Assembly (NCBI RefSeq): GCF_028550435.1 | Contig: NZ_JAQQKV010000001.1 | Coordinates: 558,001 to 622,000 of the forward strand | Direction of reading: 5' to 3' | Source of the DNA: Asticcacaulis machinosus | GTDB lineage: Bacteria; Pseudomonadota; Alphaproteobacteria; Caulobacterales; Caulobacteraceae | Length of the DNA: 64,000 nt | Shown here: positions 43,343 to 51,286 of the stretch, piece by piece | Layout: each line of letters begins with the position of its first letter | How positions within the stretch are numbered: the first letter of the stretch is position 1 | Position numbers and translations under genes: made by a program | The notes under the pieces: model-generated | What the model saw: the letters and a program-made list of their open reading frames with translations, nothing else | Database searches by the model: none | What the model was told of the DNA's origin: nothing

Positions 43343-44623
43343 TTACAGCCCGCCATGATTAACACTGGCCACTTCGGCGGCACTAACCTTGATGCGGTAC
43401 GATGGAAACAGCATGATCAGCCCGGCCACGATCAGCAGGCAGATACCGATGATCACGATCGACCCGAAATAGGCCTTATGGGCATCAAACCAGATATCCA
43501 TCAGATACGGTGTCACCCCCTGGGCCAGCATCACCACTGAATAGATTACGCCGGTTATGACGCCGTACGCTTTAAGGCCAAAATAGCGGGAGATGAAATA
43601 GGGTAAGGCGCCGAACGCGGTCCCCAGCCCTACGCCCAGCAAGGCACCGGCCAGAATCAGCAGCGGTGTCGATGAACCGGTTTCCAGCAGCCACAGGCCA
43701 ATGGTCGCCACCACAAACGACGGCGCAGCTACCCGCGGGGATTTGATGTGGTCAAGCAGAGACCCCACCGCCACCTGCCAGCCGGAGGTGACCAGCGCCA
43801 GCACCACCATGACCGTGGTCGCAATGGTCAGGCTCTGGCCACGGTCGGTCAGCACCGGAATGACGTGCGAAAATATCGCGGTCAGACACCCCGCCCCCAG
43901 ACCCAGAGACGCAATAATCAGCCAGAACGGTACGGATTTCAGCGCCTCAGTGAGCGTCAGACCTTCCAGCGCCTCAGACGGCGCATTAGGATGGTATTTC
44001 GGATTAGTCGCCTCAGTCACCACCGGGCGCGGTGCATCCTTAAGCAAAAAATACGTCGCCGGAAAACCAAGCGCGAAAATCAAGAAGCCTATAACCGCAT
44101 AGCTCATCTGCCAGCCCATGTAGCCCAGCAATATGGCCGCAATAATCGGCATCAGGGTCGCGCCCACGCCGTTACCCACACCGGCGGAAATCCCCAGCAT
44201 CAGGCCGCGGCGCTTATCGAACCACTCCGACACGACTTTTGAGAACATGGCCGTACAGGGGATAGCCCCCGCAATCCCGATCAGGGCGAACAGCAGATAA
44301 AAATTCATCAGGTTGTTATTGACCTGACTGACGGCGGCCACGCTTAAGGCAAAAAACAGATTGCCAACCAGCAGAACCTTACGGCCACCGTAAATATCCA
44401 TCAGCCGCCCGACAATCGGAAAGGCGATGATACTGACCAGAGAGATGATCCCCAGCACTGCCGTCACCTGCGACCTTTGCCAGCCGAAATCCTCAGAAAT
44501 CGGCACCAGAAATACGCCGAATACCGCACTTACCGTCGCGGTCAGGCACACCACATTGCCGATGGTACAGGCAATCACAACACCCAACGCGGTCTTGGCG
44601 TTGGCTTTGGTCTCAATCGTCAT
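43343..44623 (-). CDS. MFS transporter
   Basis: Twelve-helix major facilitator carrier, probably of the monocarboxylate/OFA-like type. The 426-residue protein has the first-half loop GRLMDIYGGRKVLLVGN (MFS A-motif), FDKRRGLMLGISAGVGNGVG between helices 4 and 5, and the second-half repeat DHIKSPRV. Convergent with the AraC gene and divergent from the GH3 gene. Candidate inner-membrane importer for the island's substrate or a product of the GH3 enzyme. Confidence 0.9.
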   Translation of the reverse strand: MTIETKANAKTALGVVIACTIGNVVCLTATVSAVFGVFLVPISEDFGWQRSQVTAVLGIISLVSIIAFPIVGRLMDIYGGRKVLLVGNLFFALSVAAVSQVNNNLMNFYLLFALIGIAGAIPCTAMFSKVVSEWFDKRRGLMLGISAGVGNGVGATLMPIIAAILLGYMGWQMSYAVIGFLIFALGFPATYFLLKDAPRPVVTEATNPKYHPNAPSEALEGLTLTEALKSVPFWLIIASLGLGAGCLTAIFSHVIPVLTDRGQSLTIATTVMVVLALVTSGWQVAVGSLLDHIKSPRVAAPSFVVATIGLWLLETGSSTPLLILAGALLGVGLGTAFGALPYFISRYFGLKAYGVITGVIYSVVMLAQGVTPYLMDIWFDAHKAYFGSIVIIGICLLIVAGLIMLFPSYRIKVSAAEVASVNHGGL

Positions 44624-44819
44624 TCAGGTCACTCCGACACGTAACCGCCCCAATCACAGGCGGCCTAATCCCCGCCTTCAGAGAAACCAAGAAAGGCCCG
44701 TCCGTCAAAGCCAATCGTCAGCATTCACCCTTTTGACAAAAATCAGTGCGTTTGGCGTATAGTCCGCGCGGCCAACAGCCCGCAGGATAGGCACGACCAT
44801 TTTTAAGGATTAGTACCCT

Positions 44820-47012
44820 ATGCCCCGCACTGCCTGCCTTACCGCCTTAGTCCTGATAAGTCTGCTTGCCACTAACGTCAGCGCCGATGAGGCCGCTAAG
44901 GCCCGTGCCATAAAGCTGGAGCAGGCCCTGACACTGGATGAACGCATCAGCATAGTGAATGGTACCTGGCCGGTGCCGTGGGTGCCGCGCACACCTGACA
45001 ATCCGCAACCGGCCGATGCCATTCCCGCCGCCGGCTATGTGCCGGGTGTGCCGCGTCTCAATATTCCGGCTCTGTTTGAAACGGACGCTAGTCTGGGGGT
45101 GACCAACCCGTCCGATGTGCGTCCCGGCGATATCGCGACCGCACTGCCCTCAGGCCTTGCGATCGCGGCTACTTTCAATCCCAAACTGGCCTATGACGGC
45201 GGCGCAATGATCGCGTCCGAGGCCCGCGCCAAGGGGTTTAACGTCCTGCTGACCGGCGGCGTCAATCTGACCCGTGACCCACGCAATGGCCGTAATTTTG
45301 AATATTTCGGCGAAGACCCGTGGCTGGCCGGAATCATGGGGGCTGAATCCATCCGCGGGGCACAATCGCAAAAGATCATCGCCACCATCAAGCACTTTGC
45401 CGTCAATGACGCCGAGACTAACCGCGACTGGTCCAACAGCGTCATCGGTGAAGCGGCTATGCGCGAGTCCGACCTTTTAGCCTTTCAGATCGCCATTGAG
45501 CGCGGAAATCCGTTGTCGGTCATGTGCGGTTATAATCTGGTCAACGGGGACTATGCGTGCGGTAATGATCATCTGCTGAACACGGTGCTCAAAGGCGACT
45601 GGGGCTATAAAGGCTTTGTTATGTCCGACTGGGGCTCAGTCAAGGCCACTGATTTTGCCCTCAAAGGTCTTGATCAGCAGTCGGCCAAGGAACTGGACGG
45701 CGCGTTTTGGTTTGGCGAACCGCTCAAAAAAGCGGTCGAAGACGGCAGCGTACCGGCCACCCGCCTGTCAGACATGGTGCAGCGCATCCTATATGCCCAG
45801 ATCGCGTCGGGCATATTCGACAACCCGCCGCAAAAAACCGCCATCGATTACGCCAAAAATGCCGAAGTCAGCCGCGCTGCCGCCGAAGAAGGCATAGTCC
45901 TGCTGAAAAACGACGGCGGCATACTACCTCTGGCCAAGACCGCCCAGACTATTCTGATCATCGGCGACTATGTCGAAAAGGGCGTGCTGTCGGGTGGTGG
46001 GTCATCGAATGTGACCGGCGATTCAGGCACCCCCGGCCTGCCGCAACCGGGCCTGCCCATGAGCGCCGAAGGCCAGTTCGCCCAGTATGTGAAGGAGCAA
46101 TACCACGCCTCATCGCCGCTTACGGCCATCCGTGCCCGCGCCCCGCAGGCTAAGGTTTTGTTCGACAATGGCCGCAGCCTGAATGAGGCCGTGCGCAAGG
46201 CCAAAACCGCCGATCTGGTCATTATCTTTGGCAATCAGTGGATGACCGAATCGCTTGATGCTCCCGACATGTACCTACCCAGAGGTCAGGACGCCCTGAT
46301 CGCCGCTGTGACGAAGGCCAATCCGAAAACCGTGGTGATCTTGCAAACCGGCGGGCCGGTCGCCATGCCGTGGGTGGATCAGACCCCCGCCATAGTCTCC
46401 GCCTGGTATTCCGGTGCCAGAGGTGGCGAAGCCATTGCCGATGTCCTGTTTGGTGAGGTCAATCCGTCCGGCCACCTGCCTATGACTTTCCCGCGCGATA
46501 TTGCTCAAACGCCTCGCCCGGCGGTACTCGACGGTTTCGATCTACCAGCCAAGGTGCAGTTTGATGTCACCTATCACGAAGGTTCTGATGTCGGTTACCG
46601 CTGGTTCTCTAAGAACGGTGCGACCCCTCTGTTCCCATTCGGGCACGGCCTTAGCTATACCACCTTTGACTATAGCGACCTTAAGGTCAAAGGCGGTAGT
46701 ACCCTCTCCGTCAGTTTCAAGGTTACCAATTCGGGCAAGTTCGCAGGCAAGGATGCGCCTCAGGTCTATCTTACCGATGCGGCGGGCCGTAAACTATTGC
46801 GCCTGATCGGATTTGATAAGCTTGACCTCAAACCGGGTGAACACCGCACCGTGTCGCTGACCGCCGACGCGCGACTACTGGCCCATTATGACGAAGCTAA
46901 ACCGGGCTGGGTCATTGGGGGCGGAAGCTACGGCGTCGCTGTCGGTCATTCGGCCACCGATCTGGTGGTCAAGGGTTCGGCCCGTATTAAGTCTCAGCGC
47001 CTCAAACCCTAA
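44820..47012 (+). CDS. Beta-glucosidase-like glycoside hydrolase family 3
   Basis: Exported exo-acting GH3 enzyme. The 730-residue protein has a signal peptide (ALVLISLLATNVSADEA), an N-terminal TIM barrel (FNVLLTGGVNLTRDPRNGRN, IKHFAVNDAETNR), the nucleophile motif GFVMSDWGSVKATD, and the alpha/beta sandwich (LLKNDGGILPL). A C-terminal fibronectin III-like domain follows (FPFGHGLSYTTFDYSDLKV, then APQVYLTD). This is the usual three-domain layout of periplasmic beta-glucosidases or xylosidases. Preceded by AAGGA. It suggests that the island's substrate may be glycosylated. Confidence 0.93.
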   Translation: MPRTACLTALVLISLLATNVSADEAAKARAIKLEQALTLDERISIVNGTWPVPWVPRTPDNPQPADAIPAAGYVPGVPRLNIPALFETDASLGVTNPSDVRPGDIATALPSGLAIAATFNPKLAYDGGAMIASEARAKGFNVLLTGGVNLTRDPRNGRNFEYFGEDPWLAGIMGAESIRGAQSQKIIATIKHFAVNDAETNRDWSNSVIGEAAMRESDLLAFQIAIERGNPLSVMCGYNLVNGDYACGNDHLLNTVLKGDWGYKGFVMSDWGSVKATDFALKGLDQQSAKELDGAFWFGEPLKKAVEDGSVPATRLSDMVQRILYAQIASGIFDNPPQKTAIDYAKNAEVSRAAAEEGIVLLKNDGGILPLAKTAQTILIIGDYVEKGVLSGGGSSNVTGDSGTPGLPQPGLPMSAEGQFAQYVKEQYHASSPLTAIRARAPQAKVLFDNGRSLNEAVRKAKTADLVIIFGNQWMTESLDAPDMYLPRGQDALIAAVTKANPKTVVILQTGGPVAMPWVDQTPAIVSAWYSGARGGEAIADVLFGEVNPSGHLPMTFPRDIAQTPRPAVLDGFDLPAKVQFDVTYHEGSDVGYRWFSKNGATPLFPFGHGLSYTTFDYSDLKVKGGSTLSVSFKVTNSGKFAGKDAPQVYLTDAAGRKLLRLIGFDKLDLKPGEHRTVSLTADARLLAHYDEAKPGWVIGGGSYGVAVGHSATDLVVKGSARIKSQRLKP

Positions 47013-47017
47013 CTCTT

Positions 47018-47156
47018 AGCCCCTCCCCTCTTGGAGGGGGGCCCGAATGGAGCGGGTGGGGTAAAAAACCGTAAGCGGCTTCAACGAGATTTACCCCCTC
47101 TTATCGTCTAACTTTGTTAGCCGGTAAGCTCTCCCTGCCACAGGGGGAGTTCTCAT
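47018..47156. repeat. Mosaic GC-rich intergenic repeat, copy 2
   Basis: Contains CCCCTCCCCTCTTGGAGGGG, GGGTGGGGTAAA, TTACCCCCTCTT, a variable hairpin, then AGCTCTCCCT...AGGGGGAGTTCT. The same module order appears at 63688-63836, with a shorter related element at 307-361. It also provides hairpins that could end GH3 transcription. Confidence 0.65.
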
Positions 47157-47181
47157 CCCGCCGTTTTACGACAAGTTTCAA

Positions 47182-47198
47182 AACGCCCTCAGACAAGA
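47182..47198 (+). promoter_or_regulatory. Weaker copy of shared motif upstream of the LigB-type dioxygenase gene
   Basis: AACGC-CCTC-AGACAAGA matches 10 of 13 specified bases, 46 bp before the dioxygenase start. A partial minus-strand match (AACGC-GCAC-GGACGAGG, 9 of 13) lies next to it at 47203-47219. Confidence 0.35.
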
Positions 47199-47244
47199 CG
47201 CCCCTCGTCCGTGCGCGTTAAAGCAAACTTCACCTTAGTTATGG

Positions 47245-48090
47245 ATGAGCCTTATGCCAGATTCAGCATCACCTGCACCTGCTGCCACCCAGCCGACCCT
47301 GTTTATTCCGCACGGCGGCGGCCCGTGCTTTTTCATGGACTGGTCGCTGATGGGCGAGCCGGCCAACACCTGGGACAAGACGGCGGAGTGGTTGAAAAAT
47401 CTGGCCTCGACCCTGCCGGAACGCCCGAAAGCTATCGTCGTCATTTCTGGCCACTGGGAAGAGACGGTGTTTACGGTCGCGACCTCCCCGGCGCCGGAAA
47501 TGATCTATGATTACTATGGCTTCCCAAAACATACCTATGAATTGCAGTATCCCGCCCCTGGATCGGCGGCGCTCGCCAACCGCATAGTTGAGCTTCTGAC
47601 CGCGGCCGGAATTGCCGCTAAAACTGATGCCGCGCGCGGCTTTGACCACGGCGTTTTTATTCCATTCCTGCTGGCTTTCCCGGATGCGACCATCCCGGTT
47701 GTGCCGCTGTCATTGAAGAAAAACCTCGATCCGGCCGAACATCTGGCCGCCGGTAAGGCCTTGAAAGCCCTGCGTGACGAAGGCGTTCTGATTGTCGGTT
47801 CCGGCATGAGCTACCACAATATGCACGCGTTTCGCACGCCGTCCGCGACCGCGCCGTCAAAGGCGTTTGACGACTGGCTGACCTCATCTTTGTCGCAGGA
47901 CGAAAAGGCCGTGCGCATGGACGCCCTGTCGCACTGGTCACACGGTCCGTCGGCACGCAATGCCCATCCGCGCGAAGAACACCTGCTGCCGCTGATGATC
48001 GCCGCCGGTGCCGGTGACGACGACAAGGGCGAGCGCATCTTCTCCGACGTGGTTATGCAGGCCACCGTCTCCGCGTTTAGATTTGGATAA
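47245..48090 (+). CDS. Extradiol dioxygenase, LigB / DODA type
   Basis: Class III ring-cleaving dioxygenase relative (YgiD/4,5-DOPA dioxygenase group). The 281-residue protein has metal-site histidines in FIPHGGGPCFFMDW, VVISGHWEE, ARGFDHGVFIPFLLAFP and VGSGMSYHNMHAF. The start MSLMPDSASPAPAATQ has no good ribosome-binding sequence; the ATG 9 bp downstream or one 4 bp upstream in another frame were considered. Followed 12 bp later by a VOC gene, so the two form an operon. A catechol-type aromatic substrate is likely in the island's chemistry. Confidence 0.9.
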   Translation: MSLMPDSASPAPAATQPTLFIPHGGGPCFFMDWSLMGEPANTWDKTAEWLKNLASTLPERPKAIVVISGHWEETVFTVATSPAPEMIYDYYGFPKHTYELQYPAPGSAALANRIVELLTAAGIAAKTDAARGFDHGVFIPFLLAFPDATIPVVPLSLKKNLDPAEHLAAGKALKALRDEGVLIVGSGMSYHNMHAFRTPSATAPSKAFDDWLTSSLSQDEKAVRMDALSHWSHGPSARNAHPREEHLLPLMIAAGAGDDDKGERIFSDVVMQATVSAFRFG

Positions 48091-48102
48091 AGAAAGTAAC
48101 TT

Positions 48103-48594
48103 ATGACCTATCCCAATACCCTGATCTTTGTTGACCTGGCGTCTGATGATCCCGAAGCCACCGGCACCTTCTATGCCGAGGTGTTCGGCTGGGCCAACGA
48201 AGGCCGCCCCGCCGGCGTCTATCACCGTCTGGTGCCCGGCGAGAATTTCAAGAACAAGGACGGCAGCCAGAGCCAGATCGGCAACCTGCACATCGGCATC
48301 TATAACTCAAAGAATGCCCGTCCCTTCCCGACCCCCGAAGGCGCTGGTGCCAAAAGCCTGAGCCGCGGCGATCACAAGGCCCGTATCTGGGTTCTGGTGT
48401 CGGATGATGACACGCCTGAACGCATTCTGTCGGACGCCGAGGCCCGTGGCGCCAAGATCCTGTGGAAGGATCACTACTGGAAGGAATTCAACGGCTATAA
48501 CTATGCCTTCGAAGATCCGTGGGGCAATGAAATCATCCTGTGGGGCAAGGCCGGTGAAAATCCAGACATCCCCGCCAGCTACAGCCGCGAATAG
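48103..48594 (+). CDS. VOC superfamily protein
   Basis: The 163-residue protein has the vicinal-oxygen-chelate fold (glyoxalase/bleomycin-resistance/dioxygenase). Visible: LIFVDLASDDPEATGTFYAE (first beta-alpha-beta), YHRLVPGENF, KARIWVLVSDD, and AFEDPWGNEIILWG (final metal-ligand strand). Partner of the LigB-type dioxygenase. Could be an extradiol dioxygenase, an isomerase or a lyase of the ring-cleavage product. ATG preceded by AAAG; a strong terminator follows. Confidence 0.85.
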   Translation: MTYPNTLIFVDLASDDPEATGTFYAEVFGWANEGRPAGVYHRLVPGENFKNKDGSQSQIGNLHIGIYNSKNARPFPTPEGAGAKSLSRGDHKARIWVLVSDDDTPERILSDAEARGAKILWKDHYWKEFNGYNYAFEDPWGNEIILWGKAGENPDIPASYSRE

Positions 48595-48605
48595 AACTGC
48601 GTATC

Positions 48606-48630
48606 AAGGGGCCGGAAACGGCCCCTTTTT
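48606..48630 (+). terminator. Rho-independent terminator with GAAA tetraloop
   Basis: AAGGGGCCG (48606-48614) pairs with CGGCCCCTT (48619-48627) around GAAA, followed by TTT. Ends the dioxygenase-VOC operon; the tract overlaps the stop of the convergent SGNH gene. Confidence 0.9.
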
Positions 48631-49873
48631 ATTTGACCCATCCAAAAGCTGACAGCGGTATGGCCTGCGCCATAGCGGCCGCCCCGGCATCATTAGGGTG
48701 AAGATGATCGCCCAGATCATATCCGGCCTTCAGCCAGCCGGGCCGCTCAGGGTCCTCCAGCGCCTTATCGAAGTCAAACACGCCGTCAAAGTCCTGAGAT
48801 TGCCGCAGCCAGGCGTTAAGCGTCTGGCGCTCAGACTCTTTATGGTCGGTGTAATAGTCCTTAAACACCGTGCCTTTGAACGGCGTCAGGGTCGCCACAT
48901 AGATTTTCATATTGCGTGCCCGCGCCCGCAGCGCCATCTGCTTGAGCCCGCCGATCAGATCCTGCGCCGACACATAGTCCTCAGCATCCGGATTTTTGGC
49001 GTGGCCCAGATCATTGATCCCGATCAGGATAATCACCGCCGCCGCATTCTGGCTCAGGACATCGCGGTCAAATCGCGCCAAAGCCCCGGTGCCAAAGCGC
49101 GCCCAGGTGCCATGATGCAGCATACGGTTGCCGCTGATGCCGGCATTGATCACATTGACCGGCAGACCCGCCACCTTCAGACGCCCATTAAAGACATCGG
49201 GCCAAGTCCGGCCTGTGTCGGGCGTAATGCCAAAACCATCGGTGATCGAATCCCCGAACGCGATGACCGTTGACAGAGGGACCACACTTTCGACCTCAAC
49301 ACCCGACACAAACGGAAAGGCATTACCCAGCCCGATATTGATCGTTTCTTCGGCAAACCTCTCCGTTGCCGCCTGCGCCCCCGCCATCCGGTACAGTACG
49401 CCGCGCTGGATATCGTGGACGGTTTTCAACGGCACGGGGTCTTTGGCATAGAAGCTGATCGCCAGATCGCTCATGGCCGTAACCTTAATGTCTGCCGGAT
49501 CACTGATGACATAGGCACCGGGGGCAAGGGTAACACCTGCCGCGCCGTTAAAGGTCAGGCCGCGGTCACTGGCGGTTTCAATCCCTGATCCAGTCATCCG
49601 GCGGGCAATGCGCACATCCGCCAACCGCAAAGGCTTGTCACCATAGGCATTGGACAGGCGCACCCGCACCCGCTCACCACCGGCGCTGACCTTCACGATC
49701 TGGCGCAGGGTCATGTCTGAGATGATGGCCTCGGTTGAGCCCGAAGGCTCCGGTGCCGCATAAAAGGCCGGCAACCAGTGCTTGACCTCACCTTCAGCCC
49801 ATACCGGCGCGGCAGGCGCCATCAGAGCCAGACTTATAACAACAGCAAGAGCACGGCGAGAAAAAGTGAGCAT
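48629..49873 (-). CDS. SGNH/GDSL-family hydrolase (exported)
   Basis: Probable carbohydrate or lipid esterase. The 414-residue protein has a signal peptide ending PVWAEG and an N-terminal beta-rich domain (about 27-190). The SGNH core follows: block I VIAFGDSITDGFGITPD (Ser), block II NAGISGNRM (Gly), block III LIGINDLG (Asn), and block V DHLHPNDAGAAAM (Asp/His). The layout matches the larger esterases found with polysaccharide-degrading genes. Convergent with the VOC gene. Works in the periplasm. Confidence 0.9.
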   Translation of the reverse strand: MLTFSRRALAVVISLALMAPAAPVWAEGEVKHWLPAFYAAPEPSGSTEAIISDMTLRQIVKVSAGGERVRVRLSNAYGDKPLRLADVRIARRMTGSGIETASDRGLTFNGAAGVTLAPGAYVISDPADIKVTAMSDLAISFYAKDPVPLKTVHDIQRGVLYRMAGAQAATERFAEETINIGLGNAFPFVSGVEVESVVPLSTVIAFGDSITDGFGITPDTGRTWPDVFNGRLKVAGLPVNVINAGISGNRMLHHGTWARFGTGALARFDRDVLSQNAAAVIILIGINDLGHAKNPDAEDYVSAQDLIGGLKQMALRARARNMKIYVATLTPFKGTVFKDYYTDHKESERQTLNAWLRQSQDFDGVFDFDKALEDPERPGWLKAGYDLGDHLHPNDAGAAAMAQAIPLSAFGWVK

Positions 49874-49925
49874 GGGATGGGCCTGTCAGCAAAAAAGACA
49901 GCCCCATTTAGAGTGTTTTCCTGTC

Positions 49926-49969
49926 AAAAAAATAGAGCCTTTCATCTGCCCCATCAGACAAAAGGCTCT
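49926..49969 (-). terminator. Strong rho-independent terminator after the TauD gene
   Basis: On the minus strand AGAGCCTTTTGTCTG pairs with CAGATGAAAGGCTCT (one mismatch, one wobble) and is followed by ATTTTTTT. It closes the TauD/TfdA transcript before the SGNH gene. Confidence 0.85.
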
Positions 49970-50005
49970 GGCTTGGTTTATGCGCCTTCGTGAATGGTTT
50001 AAGGC

Positions 50006-51121
50006 TTAGCCGTGGTCGGCCAGCAAACGCGGCACCGGCGCATCCTTAATACGGAAGAAGCCCTGATCATCGACCGTCTGACCTTCGCGGGGCTTATGAC
50101 GCACCTGAACCACGCCGTTTTTGCCAAAGCCATCAATGACCGGGCGGTCACCCTGACGGCTCAGCCACAGACGCAGCAGGTGACGGCGGCGCTGGGGTTC
50201 GGGATAATCATAAAACGTCGTGCGGGCGTGCAAAGCCGCATAGTTCGACAACCACTGAATGTCGCCGGGACGGAAATCCATCTCAATGGCCATGCCGGGT
50301 TCATAGGTAATCTTATCGAACAGCTCCAGCACTTCGATCTGCTCCGGCGTCAGCTTGGGCACGCCCTCATATTCCTGCGCAGTCAGGATATAGAGCGAAC
50401 CGGCATACATCGAAAACACGCCGTCGGTCAGGTCGATGATCGGTGAGGTATAGGTGTCGGACGGCGCGTTCTTATCCTGACGGCGCCAGTCCCAGTGGTA
50501 GGGCTGAAACAACAACGGTGCCAGATCGGGCCGGCGGCGCAGGATCTCATTATAGATCTCAGCTCCCGACACCAGACACGACGCCCCGCCTTCTTTCGCG
50601 GGCCGCAGGCACATCAGCGACACCACATCCGATGAGTCCGAATGGAACACCAGATAGTCGCGCACCTTGGATGACTTGGCGGTCGGGTCGTCCATCGTCT
50701 TATCCGACGTGGCATAGACGGAATCGATCAGGTCGCCCTTTTCGTTTTGACGGATCGGGTCGCCCATATGCAAACCCAGAATATAATAGATCGCCGCCGA
50801 CAGGGCATCGGAATAGAGGTGGGTTTTAAGTCCGCGCACCAGCACAAAACCGCGGCCGGAATCGACATCGCGCCCCCATTCCTTAACCGCATCAGCGCAC
50901 TCAACCAGCGGATATTCTTCCTTTTGCACAAAGCGCAAATCAGGATCTGCCTCAACAAACCGTGCGCCTAAGACTTCAAGTTCCGCGATCTGGGCCTCGG
51001 ACAACATGTAGACCCATGAATCGCCCTTTGACAGCACATCCCCGCGCCAGGCCGCCGAAGTGGTGATTTCTTTGAGTTCGAGCGGCTTTACGCCCTCTGG
51101 TGCGGATACAGCAATATTCAT
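50006..51121 (-). CDS. TauD/TfdA-family Fe(II)/2-oxoglutarate dioxygenase
   Basis: Predicted 2-oxoglutarate-dependent hydroxylase. The start MNIAVSAPEGVKPLELKE is an ATG with AGG upstream; a TTG five codons earlier is less likely. The product of about 371 residues shows the HxD iron ligands in LVFHSDSSDVVSLM. The distal His and 2-oxoglutarate Arg lie in NYAALHARTTFYDYPEPQRR and RRHLLRLWLSRQG. Proteins of this kind are frequent in aromatic and amine catabolism. Monocistronic, with a strong shared motif 63 bp upstream. Confidence 0.88.
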   Translation of the reverse strand: MNIAVSAPEGVKPLELKEITTSAAWRGDVLSKGDSWVYMLSEAQIAELEVLGARFVEADPDLRFVQKEEYPLVECADAVKEWGRDVDSGRGFVLVRGLKTHLYSDALSAAIYYILGLHMGDPIRQNEKGDLIDSVYATSDKTMDDPTAKSSKVRDYLVFHSDSSDVVSLMCLRPAKEGGASCLVSGAEIYNEILRRRPDLAPLLFQPYHWDWRRQDKNAPSDTYTSPIIDLTDGVFSMYAGSLYILTAQEYEGVPKLTPEQIEVLELFDKITYEPGMAIEMDFRPGDIQWLSNYAALHARTTFYDYPEPQRRRHLLRLWLSRQGDRPVIDGFGKNGVVQVRHKPREGQTVDDQGFFRIKDAPVPRLLADHG

Positions 51122-51184
51122 AGGTTTAACCTGCAACTGGCGTGGATATGACTATCCCAACCCTATCAAAGGCCAACCGTTACA

Positions 51185-51201
51185 TCTTGTCCGCGCGGGC
51201 A
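51185..51201 (-). promoter_or_regulatory. Strong copy of shared motif upstream of the TauD gene
   Basis: Minus strand TGCCCGCGCGGACAAGA, 12 of 13 specified bases; the homology with 38772-38796 continues downstream (21 of 25). It is oriented toward the TauD gene. Confidence 0.55.
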
Positions 51202-51286
51202 TGATAAATTGATCAAAACCGACCATGTGCGCCCACGGGCAAGCTCAGGTGTGGATGCGGTCAAATCTTATGGTCAGCTTTGCTTG

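Noticed and set aside
44758-44774. Possible shared-motif copy between the MFS and GH3 genes (minus strand)
   Set aside because: Only 9 of 13 specified bases match and the core ACAAGA is broken; not listed as a site.
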